A DNA stretch of 64,000 bases, from assembly GCF_007830445.1 (NCBI RefSeq), contig NZ_VLKR01000018.1:1-64000 (forward strand). The letters run 5' to 3'. Source of the stretch: Sphingobacterium siyangense (GTDB lineage: Bacteria > Bacteroidota > Bacteroidia > Sphingobacteriales > Sphingobacteriaceae). Positions 43,984 to 51,380 of the stretch are shown piece by piece. The notes below the pieces were generated by a model. It was given only the letters and a program-made list of their open reading frames with translations. It had not been told where the DNA came from and did no database searches. The translations under genes and the position numbers were made by a program. The first letter of the stretch is position 1. Each line of letters starts with the position of its first letter.

Positions 43984-44849
43984 AGATATGCTATGATTAA
44001 AACTGAAACAATAGAAAGCGCTATGCCTAAATAATTCAATAATGATAACCTTTCTTTAAAAAATAAGACGCCAATTAGAGCGCCCAATGAGATCACACCA
44101 ATATTCATCCCAGTAAATACGACTGATGGATTGTCTGGTAGGGCACGATGCGCTTTCATATAGAATAGGATATTACAGAAGTTAAATACTCCCAAAACCA
44201 ATCCATATCCCACAGCTTGCCTTGAAAAACGTTGCTTTTCCACAAAAAGGAAATACAGCAATAGCACCATTGCAATAAACATCGCCATCACAAAGATAAT
44301 AAACATGGAACTGATATAAGGTATAATAACATGCAAGGCGACCTGTTTGAAGAGGATATCAATTATACCCATACCGATAAATACCAATAATGGATAAAGT
44401 GCTTTATAACGACTATCAGCCATCGAGCTATTGTGCTGATTTTTTTGCCAGCCAATAGAACATAAGATGGCTAATAAACCAAGGGCTATTCCGAGCATCT
44501 TATGTCCCTCCATTTTTTCATGAAAGAAGAAAAATGATGCAAGCAGGGGAATAAACAACGATAGGCGTTGTGCAATCTCTGTCTTGACCAAACCACTATA
44601 GCGAATGGACAAAGCTATAAAAACAAACATCCCTGGAAGTAGTATCGCCAGACTCGTATACAACGTAACCGGCATAGCATCCCATACGAGCGATTTTAGA
44701 TCCGGTTGCAATACAAAATAGGTCAGCGCAACCGCCATGGGGTAATTCCAAACAATAACTTGTTTAGTTTCGACTCCATTTTGTTTTGCCAATTTTAATA
44801 AAACAGCAACGGTTACGCTGCAGATGACACTTAATAAAACAAAAATCAT
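43980..44849 (-). CDS. EamA/DMT-type transporter
   Basis: A 289-residue protein with about ten hydrophobic helices in two repeats, typical of the drug/metabolite transporter superfamily. The second repeat ends with GALIGVLFFKERLSLLNYLGIALSIVSVL, the EamA motif. The first helix starts at the initiating methionine. It is the first gene of the ATGA-overlapped set with yigZ and the phosphorylase, and starts 14 bp after the nuclease gene. The substrate cannot be told; a nucleoside or metabolite linked to the phosphorylase is a guess. Confidence 0.85.
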   Translation of the reverse strand: MIFVLLSVICSVTVAVLLKLAKQNGVETKQVIVWNYPMAVALTYFVLQPDLKSLVWDAMPVTLYTSLAILLPGMFVFIALSIRYSGLVKTEIAQRLSLFIPLLASFFFFHEKMEGHKMLGIALGLLAILCSIGWQKNQHNSSMADSRYKALYPLLVFIGMGIIDILFKQVALHVIIPYISSMFIIFVMAMFIAMVLLLYFLFVEKQRFSRQAVGYGLVLGVFNFCNILFYMKAHRALPDNPSVVFTGMNIGVISLGALIGVLFFKERLSLLNYLGIALSIVSVLIIAYL

Positions 44850-44863
44850 GATTCAAAATTCAT

Positions 44864-45340
44864 TTATTTCCAAAGGCCACGTTTCTCCTGACGAGCCTGA
44901 CGTTCCAATTTTACAAATAAATCTGCATATTGTACATTTGGTGCTAGTGTATAGGATACTGCATACCCCTGTTCAACCAAATCCCGATTGACGAATTTCT
45001 TTCCAATATACACATAGGCAAGAAGTCTTCCATACCGATCCCGTTTTCCAACGTCAAAGACTAACTTTACACTTTTTCCATTCAGCATTGCCGTTAAATA
45101 CTGCTTTGCTTCTTGACCATAGTAACCGATTTCCTTGCGTGCTGTCCGTCTCGTTTCCGGGGCATCTACCCCTATCAACCTAACTTTCTCCCCTTTTGAG
45201 GTTCCATTTTCAATGACAAAGGTATCACCATCGATAACACGCTTTACCCTCGCTTCTTTTTCCTCTCCTTTAAAAGTAAAACCTGTCAATAAAAAACAGA
45301 TCATACATCCACATACATAAAAATTACTTCGTTTTAGCAT
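44864..45340 (-). CDS. Secreted thermonuclease-like nuclease
   Basis: A 158-residue staphylococcal-nuclease-fold protein. The catalytic pattern is intact: VKRVIDGDTFVIENG, KVRLIGVDAPETRR (metal Asp and first Arg region), GYYGQEAKQYLT and KRDRYGRLLAYVYIG. The N-terminal hydrophobic segment (FYVCGCMICFLLTGF) is a signal, possibly lipoprotein type. The frame runs 28 codons further upstream, but a TACCTTTG promoter box on this strand (45358-45365) lies inside that extension, so the ATG at 45340 is the real start. The product degrades nucleic acid in the periplasm or outside the cell. Confidence 0.9.
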   Translation of the reverse strand: MLKRSNFYVCGCMICFLLTGFTFKGEEKEARVKRVIDGDTFVIENGTSKGEKVRLIGVDAPETRRTARKEIGYYGQEAKQYLTAMLNGKSVKLVFDVGKRDRYGRLLAYVYIGKKFVNRDLVEQGYAVSYTLAPNVQYADLFVKLERQARQEKRGLWK

Positions 45341-45357
45341 AAAATCCAGCGTTTGCC

Positions 45358-45386
45358 CAAAGGTAGTAAAATACTTTTTCAACAAA
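45358..45386 (-). promoter_or_regulatory. Promoter of the nuclease operon
   Basis: On the minus strand TTTG (45383-45386), a 17-nt spacer and TACCTTTG (45358-45365). Transcription would begin about 13 nt before the ATG at 45340. The spacer is slightly shorter than usual. Confidence 0.6.
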
Positions 45387-45420
45387 ACAGTCAAAAAAAA
45401 CGGAAATATTAATATTAAAA

Positions 45421-45720
45421 ACACATAAATTTAATGCAAAAAAAACAGTAAAAAATCACATAAAAACACAATTATTTTCAATATAAAAAATAACACTAAA
45501 ACATAATTTACTATAAAAAAAAACAACAAAACAAAAACTTAAGCAACTAAACAACAATACAATATCAACATTAAAGCAAAATAAACACTTTAAAAACATC
45601 ACAAATAAATCACTAAAAATTAATCAAAAAAAACCACATAAAAACACATAAAAAAATCATTAAATTAACTCAATATTTATAATAAAAAATTATTTTTTTT
45701 CTTTGATATTTCAAAAACAT
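45421..45720. other. G-depleted A/C-rich intergenic block
   Basis: By hand count these 300 bases contain about 5 G and 44 C on the plus strand; 45481-45540 and 45601-45660 contain none. The 14-mer CACATAAAAACACA occurs at 45457-45470 and 45635-45648. No gene is present. The block separates the leftward nuclease promoter from the rightward aromatic operon promoter. Such strand bias suggests an unstructured RNA or DNA spacer, but no function is known. Confidence 0.75.
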
Positions 45721-45731
45721 TCGTACATTTG
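45702..45731 (+). promoter_or_regulatory. Promoter of the aromatic amino-acid operon
   Basis: TTTG (45702-45705), an 18-nt spacer and TACATTTG (45724-45731) match the Bacteroidota promoter. Initiation near 45737 places the leader-peptide ATG about 15 nt into the transcript. Confidence 0.8.
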
Positions 45732-45751
45732 AAATGTCAAACAACAACAGG

Positions 45752-45817
45752 ATGAACAGAACGTATACATATTTCTATTTTAACTTCTTTTATTTTAAAA
45801 ATAAGAGCCGGGATTAG
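45752..45817 (+). CDS. Phe/Tyr-rich attenuator leader peptide
   Basis: A 21-codon open frame beginning 15 nt after the predicted transcription start. Residues 5-15 are YTYFYFNFFYF: nine aromatic residues in eleven, made of five Phe and four Tyr. Such a run is the signature of a ribosome-mediated attenuator that senses charged tRNA-Phe and tRNA-Tyr. The stop codon (45815-45817) touches the left strand of the antiterminator helix, so a ribosome that reaches it would block antitermination. There is no strong Shine-Dalgarno sequence, as usual in the phylum. The frame is too short for a standard gene list. The next gene is pheA. Confidence 0.85.
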   Translation: MNRTYTYFYFNFFYFKNKSRD

Positions 45818-45886
45818 ATTGTGTATAAATCATAAAAAATACAAACAAGAAGAGTCCCGGTTCAAATGATCGGGACTCTTTTTTTT
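45805..45886 (+). promoter_or_regulatory. Antiterminator/terminator switch of the pheA operon
   Basis: Terminator: AAGAGTCCCG (45850-45859) pairs with CGGGACTCTT (45871-45880), an 11-nt loop, then a T run to 45886. Antiterminator: GAGCCGGGATT (45805-45815) pairs with AGTCCCGGTTC (45853-45863), using two G-U pairs. The two share 45853-45859 and exclude each other. With a ribosome stalled on the aromatic codons (45764-45796), 45805-45815 is free and the antiterminator can form; with a ribosome at the stop codon, it is covered and the terminator forms. Confidence 0.85.
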
Positions 45887-45913
45887 GGAGACAACATAGC
45901 GAACAAAAAAACA

Positions 45914-46738
45914 ATGAGTTTAAAAATTGCAATACAGGGAGCAAAGGCTTCATTTCATGAAGAGGCCGCATTTAAATTTTTCGGAAGAGAAGTTGAAATT
46001 GTAGAATGTGATTCATTTAAAAAAACTTGTGAATTGCTGAAGCAAAGAAAAGTCGACTATATCGTTATGGCGATCGAAAATTCAATTGCGGGAAGTCTAT
46101 TACCGAATTATAATTTATTGAGAGATTACAAGTTCCATATCACTGGGGAAGTTTACCTAAACATTCAACAGAATCTCATGGTACTGCCAGGCGTTAAGTT
46201 AAAGGATATTAAACACATCGAATCGCATCCAATTGCCATTCGCCAATGTGAGGAATTTCTTTCTGAACTTGAAGGTGTACGTATAACCGAGGGATCTGAT
46301 ACCGCTGCAACTGCGAAAATGATTGCGGAGCGAAAATTAACGGATACTGCTGCAATTGCTGGGACATTGGCTGCTGAAATCTATGGTCTTGAAATATTAG
46401 AAAAGAGAATCGAAACCAATAAAAAGAACGCAACGCGTTTCCTCGTATTATCTAATGAAGTTGTCGAACATAAGAATGCCAATAAAGCATCATTATCATT
46501 CCAAACAGGAAATACAGTAGGATCCCTGGCGACTATTTTACAATGCTTTGCCGAACAGAATATCAATTTGAGCAAAATTCAGTCAATGCCGGTAATCGGA
46601 AAACGCAATGAATATGATTTTTTCGTTGACGTAGAATGGAAAAAACAAACAGACTACGAAGCAGCAATACGTAAAGTACTCAAACATAGTGTCAATTTCA
46701 ATATTATGGGCGAGTATGTCAAAAACGAAAAACTATAA
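45914..46738 (+). CDS. pheA: Prephenate dehydratase
   Basis: Converts prephenate to phenylpyruvate, the committed step to phenylalanine. The 274 residues hold the dehydratase domain (IAIQGAKASFHEEAAFKFFG, AIENSIAGSLLPNYNLL, TRFLVLSNE) and a C-terminal ACT domain (about 195-270; LATILQCFAEQNINLSKIQSMPV) for feedback by phenylalanine. No chorismate mutase is fused here; that activity is on the next gene. The open frame extends upstream into the terminator hairpin, so the ATG at 45914 is used. It sits 27 bp after the attenuator and 46 bp before the DAHP synthase gene. Confidence 0.94.
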   Translation: MSLKIAIQGAKASFHEEAAFKFFGREVEIVECDSFKKTCELLKQRKVDYIVMAIENSIAGSLLPNYNLLRDYKFHITGEVYLNIQQNLMVLPGVKLKDIKHIESHPIAIRQCEEFLSELEGVRITEGSDTAATAKMIAERKLTDTAAIAGTLAAEIYGLEILEKRIETNKKNATRFLVLSNEVVEHKNANKASLSFQTGNTVGSLATILQCFAEQNINLSKIQSMPVIGKRNEYDFFVDVEWKKQTDYEAAIRKVLKHSVNFNIMGEYVKNEKL

Positions 46739-46784
46739 TTAACAATTTACGCATACAATATTAAAATAGATAATCAAACTTAAC

Positions 46785-47897
46785 ATGAAAAATACATTAG
46801 ACATCACTCCTTTAAAATCTTGGTTGGACACAGGAGACAAACCTTTAATTATCGCAGGTCCTTGTAGTGCTGAAACAGAAGAGCAGCTGGTATCGACAGC
46901 ACATTTGTTGGCAAATACCGGAAAAGTAAATATTTTACGTGCTGGTATCTGGAAGCCACGTACTCGTCCGGGAGAATTTGAAGGTATCGGTTCAATTGGT
47001 TTGGAGTGGTTGAAAAGAGCGAAAGAAGAAACAGGTTTATTAACAGCTACTGAAGTTGCTACTGCAAAACACGTGGAAGAAGCTTTGGCTGCTGGTGTGG
47101 ATGTACTATGGGTAGGTGCACGTTCAACTGCCAATCCATTTACCGTGCAAGAAATTGCTGATGCTTTACAAGGTGTAGATATTCCAGTATTTGTTAAAAA
47201 CCCTGTAAACCCAGATTTATCGTTGTGGATCGGTGCATTGGAACGTATCAACCGTGCTGGAATCAAAAAATTAGGTGCTATTCATAGAGGTTTCTCTTCT
47301 TACGAGAAAACAGCATTCCGTAATGAACCGATGTGGGATTTAGCGATTCAGTTAAAAACTGCTTGTCCTAATCTACCGATTATCAACGACCCAAGTCACA
47401 TTTGTGGAAACCGCGAATTGTTACCATACATCGCACAAAAAGCAATGGATATGGATATGCAAGGATTGATTATCGAATCACATATTGATCCATCTGTCGC
47501 TTGGACTGACGCAAAACAACAAGTAACGCCAGCTGCATTGGCCGAGTTGATCGACCACTTGACGTTACGTAAAGCAGCTTCTGACAATCCTTCATTCGAA
47601 GATAAATTAGCAGAATTGCGTAGCAACATCGACAAATTAGATGATTTGATCATCCAAAAAATTGGTGAACGCATGAAAATAGCTGAGAAAATCGGGGAAT
47701 ACAAACGCGATAACAACGTGACAATTTTGCAAGTTAACCGTTGGGATGAAATTGTTCAAAAACGCACAAAATTAGCGGAAGCGCTTTCTTTGGGTAGCGA
47801 ATTTGCGACGAAATTCCTGGAATTAATTCACAACGAATCTATCCGCAAACAAAATGCGGTCATGAATACTCAGGAGCAACCAACAGCAGAAGCATAA
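46785..47897 (+). CDS. Bifunctional DAHP synthase/chorismate mutase
   Basis: A 370-residue fusion. Residues about 1-265 are a KDO8P-synthase-like (type I beta) DAHP synthase, joining PEP and erythrose-4-phosphate to start the shikimate pathway: IIAGPCSAETEEQ, GIWKPRTRPGEFEG and KKLGAIHRGFS. Residues about 270-360 are an AroQ chorismate mutase (RSNIDKLDDLIIQKIGERMKIAEKIGEYKRDN), which makes prephenate for the upstream pheA product. In related Bacteroidota proteins the mutase also serves as the feedback domain. The stop codon overlaps the aroA start as TAATG. Confidence 0.94.
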   Translation: MKNTLDITPLKSWLDTGDKPLIIAGPCSAETEEQLVSTAHLLANTGKVNILRAGIWKPRTRPGEFEGIGSIGLEWLKRAKEETGLLTATEVATAKHVEEALAAGVDVLWVGARSTANPFTVQEIADALQGVDIPVFVKNPVNPDLSLWIGALERINRAGIKKLGAIHRGFSSYEKTAFRNEPMWDLAIQLKTACPNLPIINDPSHICGNRELLPYIAQKAMDMDMQGLIIESHIDPSVAWTDAKQQVTPAALAELIDHLTLRKAASDNPSFEDKLAELRSNIDKLDDLIIQKIGERMKIAEKIGEYKRDNNVTILQVNRWDEIVQKRTKLAEALSLGSEFATKFLELIHNESIRKQNAVMNTQEQPTAEA

Positions 47898-49147
47898 TGA
47901 ATCAACAAGTCATCACGCTGACGCATCCTTCAAAAAAGATACAGGGCACGGTCCAACTCACAGGTTCAAAATCTGAGAGCAACCGTGCTCTTATTATCCA
48001 ATCGTTAAGTAAAGGACAAGTTGAAATAGCCAACCTCTCTGAGGCTGCAGATACAGTTACCCTAAACCGCGTATTGCAAATCGCATCAGAACCGCAACCC
48101 GGTTATAATACGATTGACATAGGTCCTGCGGGAACGGCAATGCGCTTCCTTACAGCTTACCTCAACCTTGTTAAAGGCAATTTCATCCTGACGGGGACAG
48201 AGCGTATGCAACAGCGTCCAATCGGAATATTGGTTGATGCCATGAAAGAAATTGGCGCCGAAATCCATTATGAAAAAAAGGCAGGGTACCCTCCTTTGAA
48301 GATTGAAGGTGGATTATTTCAAGGAAAAGACCGTGTTAAGATCAAAGGAAATATCAGCAGTCAATACATATCGGCCTTGCTATTAATTGCTCCGGCATTA
48401 AAAAAGGGACTTACGTTAGAGATTGAAGGCGAATTAACTTCCAGACCTTATGTATCCATGACCTTAGATATGCTTAAAAGTGTCGGGATCCAACATGAAT
48501 GGACGGAGAATGCGATTAAAATTGCACCGCAAGAATTCGAAAAGCAAACCATATATGTCGAGCCAGATTGGAGCGCAGCATCCTACTGGTATGCTATTGT
48601 AGCACTAGCCGACGCAACTGCATCGATTGTATTGCCCGGACTAAGACAACATAGTTTACAGGGCGATATTGCCATCACAGACATTATGGAGCATTTTGGT
48701 GTTTATTCGAGCTTTGAATCGGATGGATTGCATTTAAATAAAAAAGAAATCAATTCAGACAAAACGTTGTTCGACTTTAAAGAATGTCCTGATCTCGCGC
48801 AAACAGTAGTCGTTGTCGCAGCAGCTTTAAAACGTGATGTTTCCTTTACAGGTCTAGAAACCTTAAAGATTAAGGAGACCGACCGTATCGCTGCGTTACA
48901 GACCGAAATCGCAAAGTTCGGTGCTGAATTGATCGAAGATGGTGATACTTATCACCTGAAAACAGCACAGGTATATCAGCCTGAAGATGTGACCTTCGAC
49001 ACTTACGAGGATCACCGTATGGCGATGGCATTTGCGCCGCTGGCTTTAGTTTTTGACCAAATCAAGATTGCTGAACCTCAAGTTGTAGAAAAATCATATC
49101 CTGATTTTTGGAAACATTTACAAGCGCAAGCTTTTGTAATTGACTAA
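47897..49147 (+). CDS. aroA: 3-phosphoshikimate 1-carboxyvinyltransferase (EPSP synthase)
   Basis: Transfers enolpyruvate from PEP to shikimate-3-phosphate, the sixth shikimate step. The 416 residues carry the N-terminal substrate motif LTGSKSESNRALIIQSL (near 20-36), DIGPAGTAMRFLTAYL, GNISSQYISALLL, the glyphosate-site region around RPIGILVDAM, and the late DCPDLAQ-like segment KECPDLAQTVVV and YEDHRMAMAFAPLA. It is shorter than E. coli AroA, as usual in Bacteroidota. Its start overlaps the stop of the DAHP synthase gene, and a terminator-like hairpin follows, so aroC may be partly independent. Confidence 0.94.
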   Translation: MNQQVITLTHPSKKIQGTVQLTGSKSESNRALIIQSLSKGQVEIANLSEAADTVTLNRVLQIASEPQPGYNTIDIGPAGTAMRFLTAYLNLVKGNFILTGTERMQQRPIGILVDAMKEIGAEIHYEKKAGYPPLKIEGGLFQGKDRVKIKGNISSQYISALLLIAPALKKGLTLEIEGELTSRPYVSMTLDMLKSVGIQHEWTENAIKIAPQEFEKQTIYVEPDWSAASYWYAIVALADATASIVLPGLRQHSLQGDIAITDIMEHFGVYSSFESDGLHLNKKEINSDKTLFDFKECPDLAQTVVVVAAALKRDVSFTGLETLKIKETDRIAALQTEIAKFGAELIEDGDTYHLKTAQVYQPEDVTFDTYEDHRMAMAFAPLALVFDQIKIAEPQVVEKSYPDFWKHLQAQAFVID

Positions 49148-49154
49148 CATATTA

Positions 49155-49190
49155 AAAACAGGGATTAACATTAACATTAATCTCTGTTTT
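49155..49190 (+). terminator. Hairpin after aroA
   Basis: AAAACAGGGATTAA (49155-49168) pairs with TTAATCTCTGTTTT (49177-49190) through one G-U pair, followed by ATTATT. It may terminate the pheA-aroA transcript in part; a second small hairpin (CCCAG/CTGGG, 49203-49226) follows. Confidence 0.65.
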
Positions 49191-49351
49191 ATTATTCAAT
49201 CTCCCAGATAGCCTTTAGCCTGGGACAGAAAATTGTGATGTAATCTATTAGGCCATATACGAGTTACAGATCCATAAATTTGTAGTCAGTCTGGTGCTTT
49301 AGAATTGCATTTAAAGGCAAATTTATCTAAGTTTATTGAAATTTAATTTTT

Positions 49352-50458
49352 ATGGCAGGAAATTCATTTGGCGATTTATTCAGAATTAGCACTTTTGGCG
49401 AATCACACGGCAAAGCTATAGGTGTAATTATTGATGGTTGCCCTTCAAATATAACAATAGACGAGGAATTTATCCAGTCTGAGCTCGATAAACGTAAACC
49501 AGGTCAATCTAAGATCACGACACAAAGAAAAGAAAGTGATACCGCACAGATTTTATCTGGCGTATTCGAGGGGAAATCAACGGGAACACCAATAGCAATT
49601 GTTATTCCAAATGAAGACCAGCGTTCGAAAGATTACACACATATCAAAGATATCTTCAGACCTTCCCATGCTGATTTCACCTATCAGATGAAATATGGTA
49701 TCCGTGACTATCGAGGTGGTGGACGGTCTTCGGCGAGGGAAACCGCTGCCCGTGTTGCTGCAGGTGCAGTAGCAAAAAGCTTCCTGAATCAATTTGGCAT
49801 AGAAATCTTTGCCCACGTTTCGGGGGTAGGCACCATCGAGGCACCAAATGTAGATACCAAAGATCTAAAAGCTTTGCTTGAATTACGGGAAGCTAACATT
49901 GCACGTTGTGCAGATCCAGCAACAGCAAATGAAATGGTTGAGTTTATCGACTCGGTCAGAAAAGCGGGTGACACGGTTGGCGGACGTATTTCGGCTGTCA
50001 TCAGACATGTCCCTGTTGGTTTAGGCGACCCGGTCTTTGATAAGCTCCATGCAGACCTTGCAAAAGCAATGATGAGCATCAATGCTGTACATGGTTTTGA
50101 ATATGGTTCAGGTTTTGCAGGTTCGGAGTTGCGAGGTTCCGAACATAATGATATATTTGTAGCAGATGACCATGATTTAAATCGAGTGCACACACATACC
50201 AACTTCTCTGGAGGGATTCAGGGAGGGATTTCAAATGGTATGGATATTACTTTTAAAGTAGCATTTAAGCCTGTTGCCACTATCATGAGAGATCAAGAAA
50301 CAGTGGATATCCATGGCAACCCTGCTATTGCAAGTGGCAAGGGAAGACATGACCCTTGTGTTGTTTCGAGAGCAGTAATTATTGTGGAAGCTATGGCAGC
50401 ACTTGTAATCGCGGATCATCTACTTAAAAATCAAAGTTACAAACATGCTGCAAGATAA
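49352..50458 (+). CDS. aroC: Chorismate synthase
   Basis: Makes chorismate from EPSP, using reduced FMN, in the last common step of aromatic synthesis. The 368 residues carry the three family signatures: GESHGKAIGVIIDGCPSNI (near 16-34), GRSSARETAARVAAGAVAK (near 128-146) and GKGRHDPCVVSRAVIIVEAMAA near the C terminus. The length is standard. It lies 204 bp after aroA, behind a hairpin, and overlaps the ROK kinase gene by 14 bp. Most pathway genes between DAHP and shikimate-3-phosphate are elsewhere. Confidence 0.96.
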   Translation: MAGNSFGDLFRISTFGESHGKAIGVIIDGCPSNITIDEEFIQSELDKRKPGQSKITTQRKESDTAQILSGVFEGKSTGTPIAIVIPNEDQRSKDYTHIKDIFRPSHADFTYQMKYGIRDYRGGGRSSARETAARVAAGAVAKSFLNQFGIEIFAHVSGVGTIEAPNVDTKDLKALLELREANIARCADPATANEMVEFIDSVRKAGDTVGGRISAVIRHVPVGLGDPVFDKLHADLAKAMMSINAVHGFEYGSGFAGSELRGSEHNDIFVADDHDLNRVHTHTNFSGGIQGGISNGMDITFKVAFKPVATIMRDQETVDIHGNPAIASGKGRHDPCVVSRAVIIVEAMAALVIADHLLKNQSYKHAAR

Positions 50459-51299
50459 TTATGTCGTAGGTGTTGATATTGGAGGCACACATATTTCTGC
50501 CTGTATCATTGACACAAAACAATGGAATATATACTTAGAAAACGTGGCCAGAAACCACGTTTTTTCTCAAGGAGATGCTAAAACGATTTTACAAACCTGG
50601 GAATCAGCTATACGCGATATCATCGCCACTTCTCCTGCTCCAATTCAGTTCATCGGCATTGCTATGCCGGGCCCCTTTGATTACGAAAATGGAATATCTA
50701 AAATACAGGGACAAAGCAAGTACGACAATCTTTACAATAAAGATGTCAAAACTCTTTTAGCTGAAGAATTGGGACTTTCGCCTACGTCTATTCACTTTAT
50801 CAATGACGCAGCAGCCTTCCTACAAGGTGAAATATTCGTACAGAACTTGCAAACAAACAACCGGATATTAGGAATTACGTTGGGTACTGGACTTGGATCT
50901 GCGGTATGGAATAAAGGTGAGAAGGCCTTTGATGCCGCCCTATGGAACAGCCCTTATGAAGATTGTATTTTCGAAGAATTTCTTGTCACACGGTGGTTCG
51001 TCAAACGTTTCAAAGAAGTAGCAGGAAAAGATGTTACGGGACTTAAGGAGATTTTAGATAATCATCGGGAAACTGAGGAATTTCAAGTCATCAAAGATGA
51101 GTATGCTAAACATCTCTTTGATTTTATGCAGTTCTTCGCAGAGAAACATTCTTCTGAAATATTTATAATCGGTGGCAATATCGCTAAGGCGCTACCTATT
51201 TTCATTGGTGACCGAAAAGAATTTGAAAGATTTCAAATTTACACCGCAATACTTGGTGAAAAAGCAGCTATGATTGGTGCTGCGAGTATATTCAATTAA
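50445..51299 (+). CDS. ROK family sugar kinase
   Basis: A 284-residue kinase or kinase-like regulator of the ROK superfamily: phosphate-1 motif VVGVDIGGTHISACI (near residues 7-21), GIAMPGPFDYENG, HFINDAAAFLQGE with the catalytic Asp, and TLGTGLGSAVW (adenosine). It lacks the zinc-binding CxCGxxGC motif of classical ROK glucokinases, which suggests an atypical member; glucose or an amino sugar is a possible substrate. The ATG at 50445 overlaps the aroC end by 14 bp. Cotranscription with the aromatic operon is likely, but no metabolic link is obvious. Confidence 0.85.
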   Translation: MLQDNYVVGVDIGGTHISACIIDTKQWNIYLENVARNHVFSQGDAKTILQTWESAIRDIIATSPAPIQFIGIAMPGPFDYENGISKIQGQSKYDNLYNKDVKTLLAEELGLSPTSIHFINDAAAFLQGEIFVQNLQTNNRILGITLGTGLGSAVWNKGEKAFDAALWNSPYEDCIFEEFLVTRWFVKRFKEVAGKDVTGLKEILDNHRETEEFQVIKDEYAKHLFDFMQFFAEKHSSEIFIIGGNIAKALPIFIGDRKEFERFQIYTAILGEKAAMIGAASIFN

Positions 51300-51350
51300 G
51301 AAAAGAATCATCCCACCCGTTGGAATATTTAGCTTAGTCAAGCAAAAAAG

Positions 51351-51380
51351 TATCCATCTATTAAAACATAGATGGATATT
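51351..51380. terminator. Bidirectional hairpin between ROK and E1 genes
   Basis: TATCCATCTAT (51351-51361) pairs with ATAGATGGATA (51368-51378), with A-rich and T-rich flanks on both sides. The right arm lies inside the final codons of the leftward E1 gene. Confidence 0.8.

Noticed and set aside
45341..45424. 28-residue N-terminal extension of the nuclease
   Set aside because: The predicted promoter box lies inside it, and the signal-like segment begins at the ATG at 45340.
45866..45913. Upstream start of pheA giving a 16-residue longer protein
   Set aside because: It would begin inside the attenuator terminator, and the conserved domain begins at the ATG at 45914.
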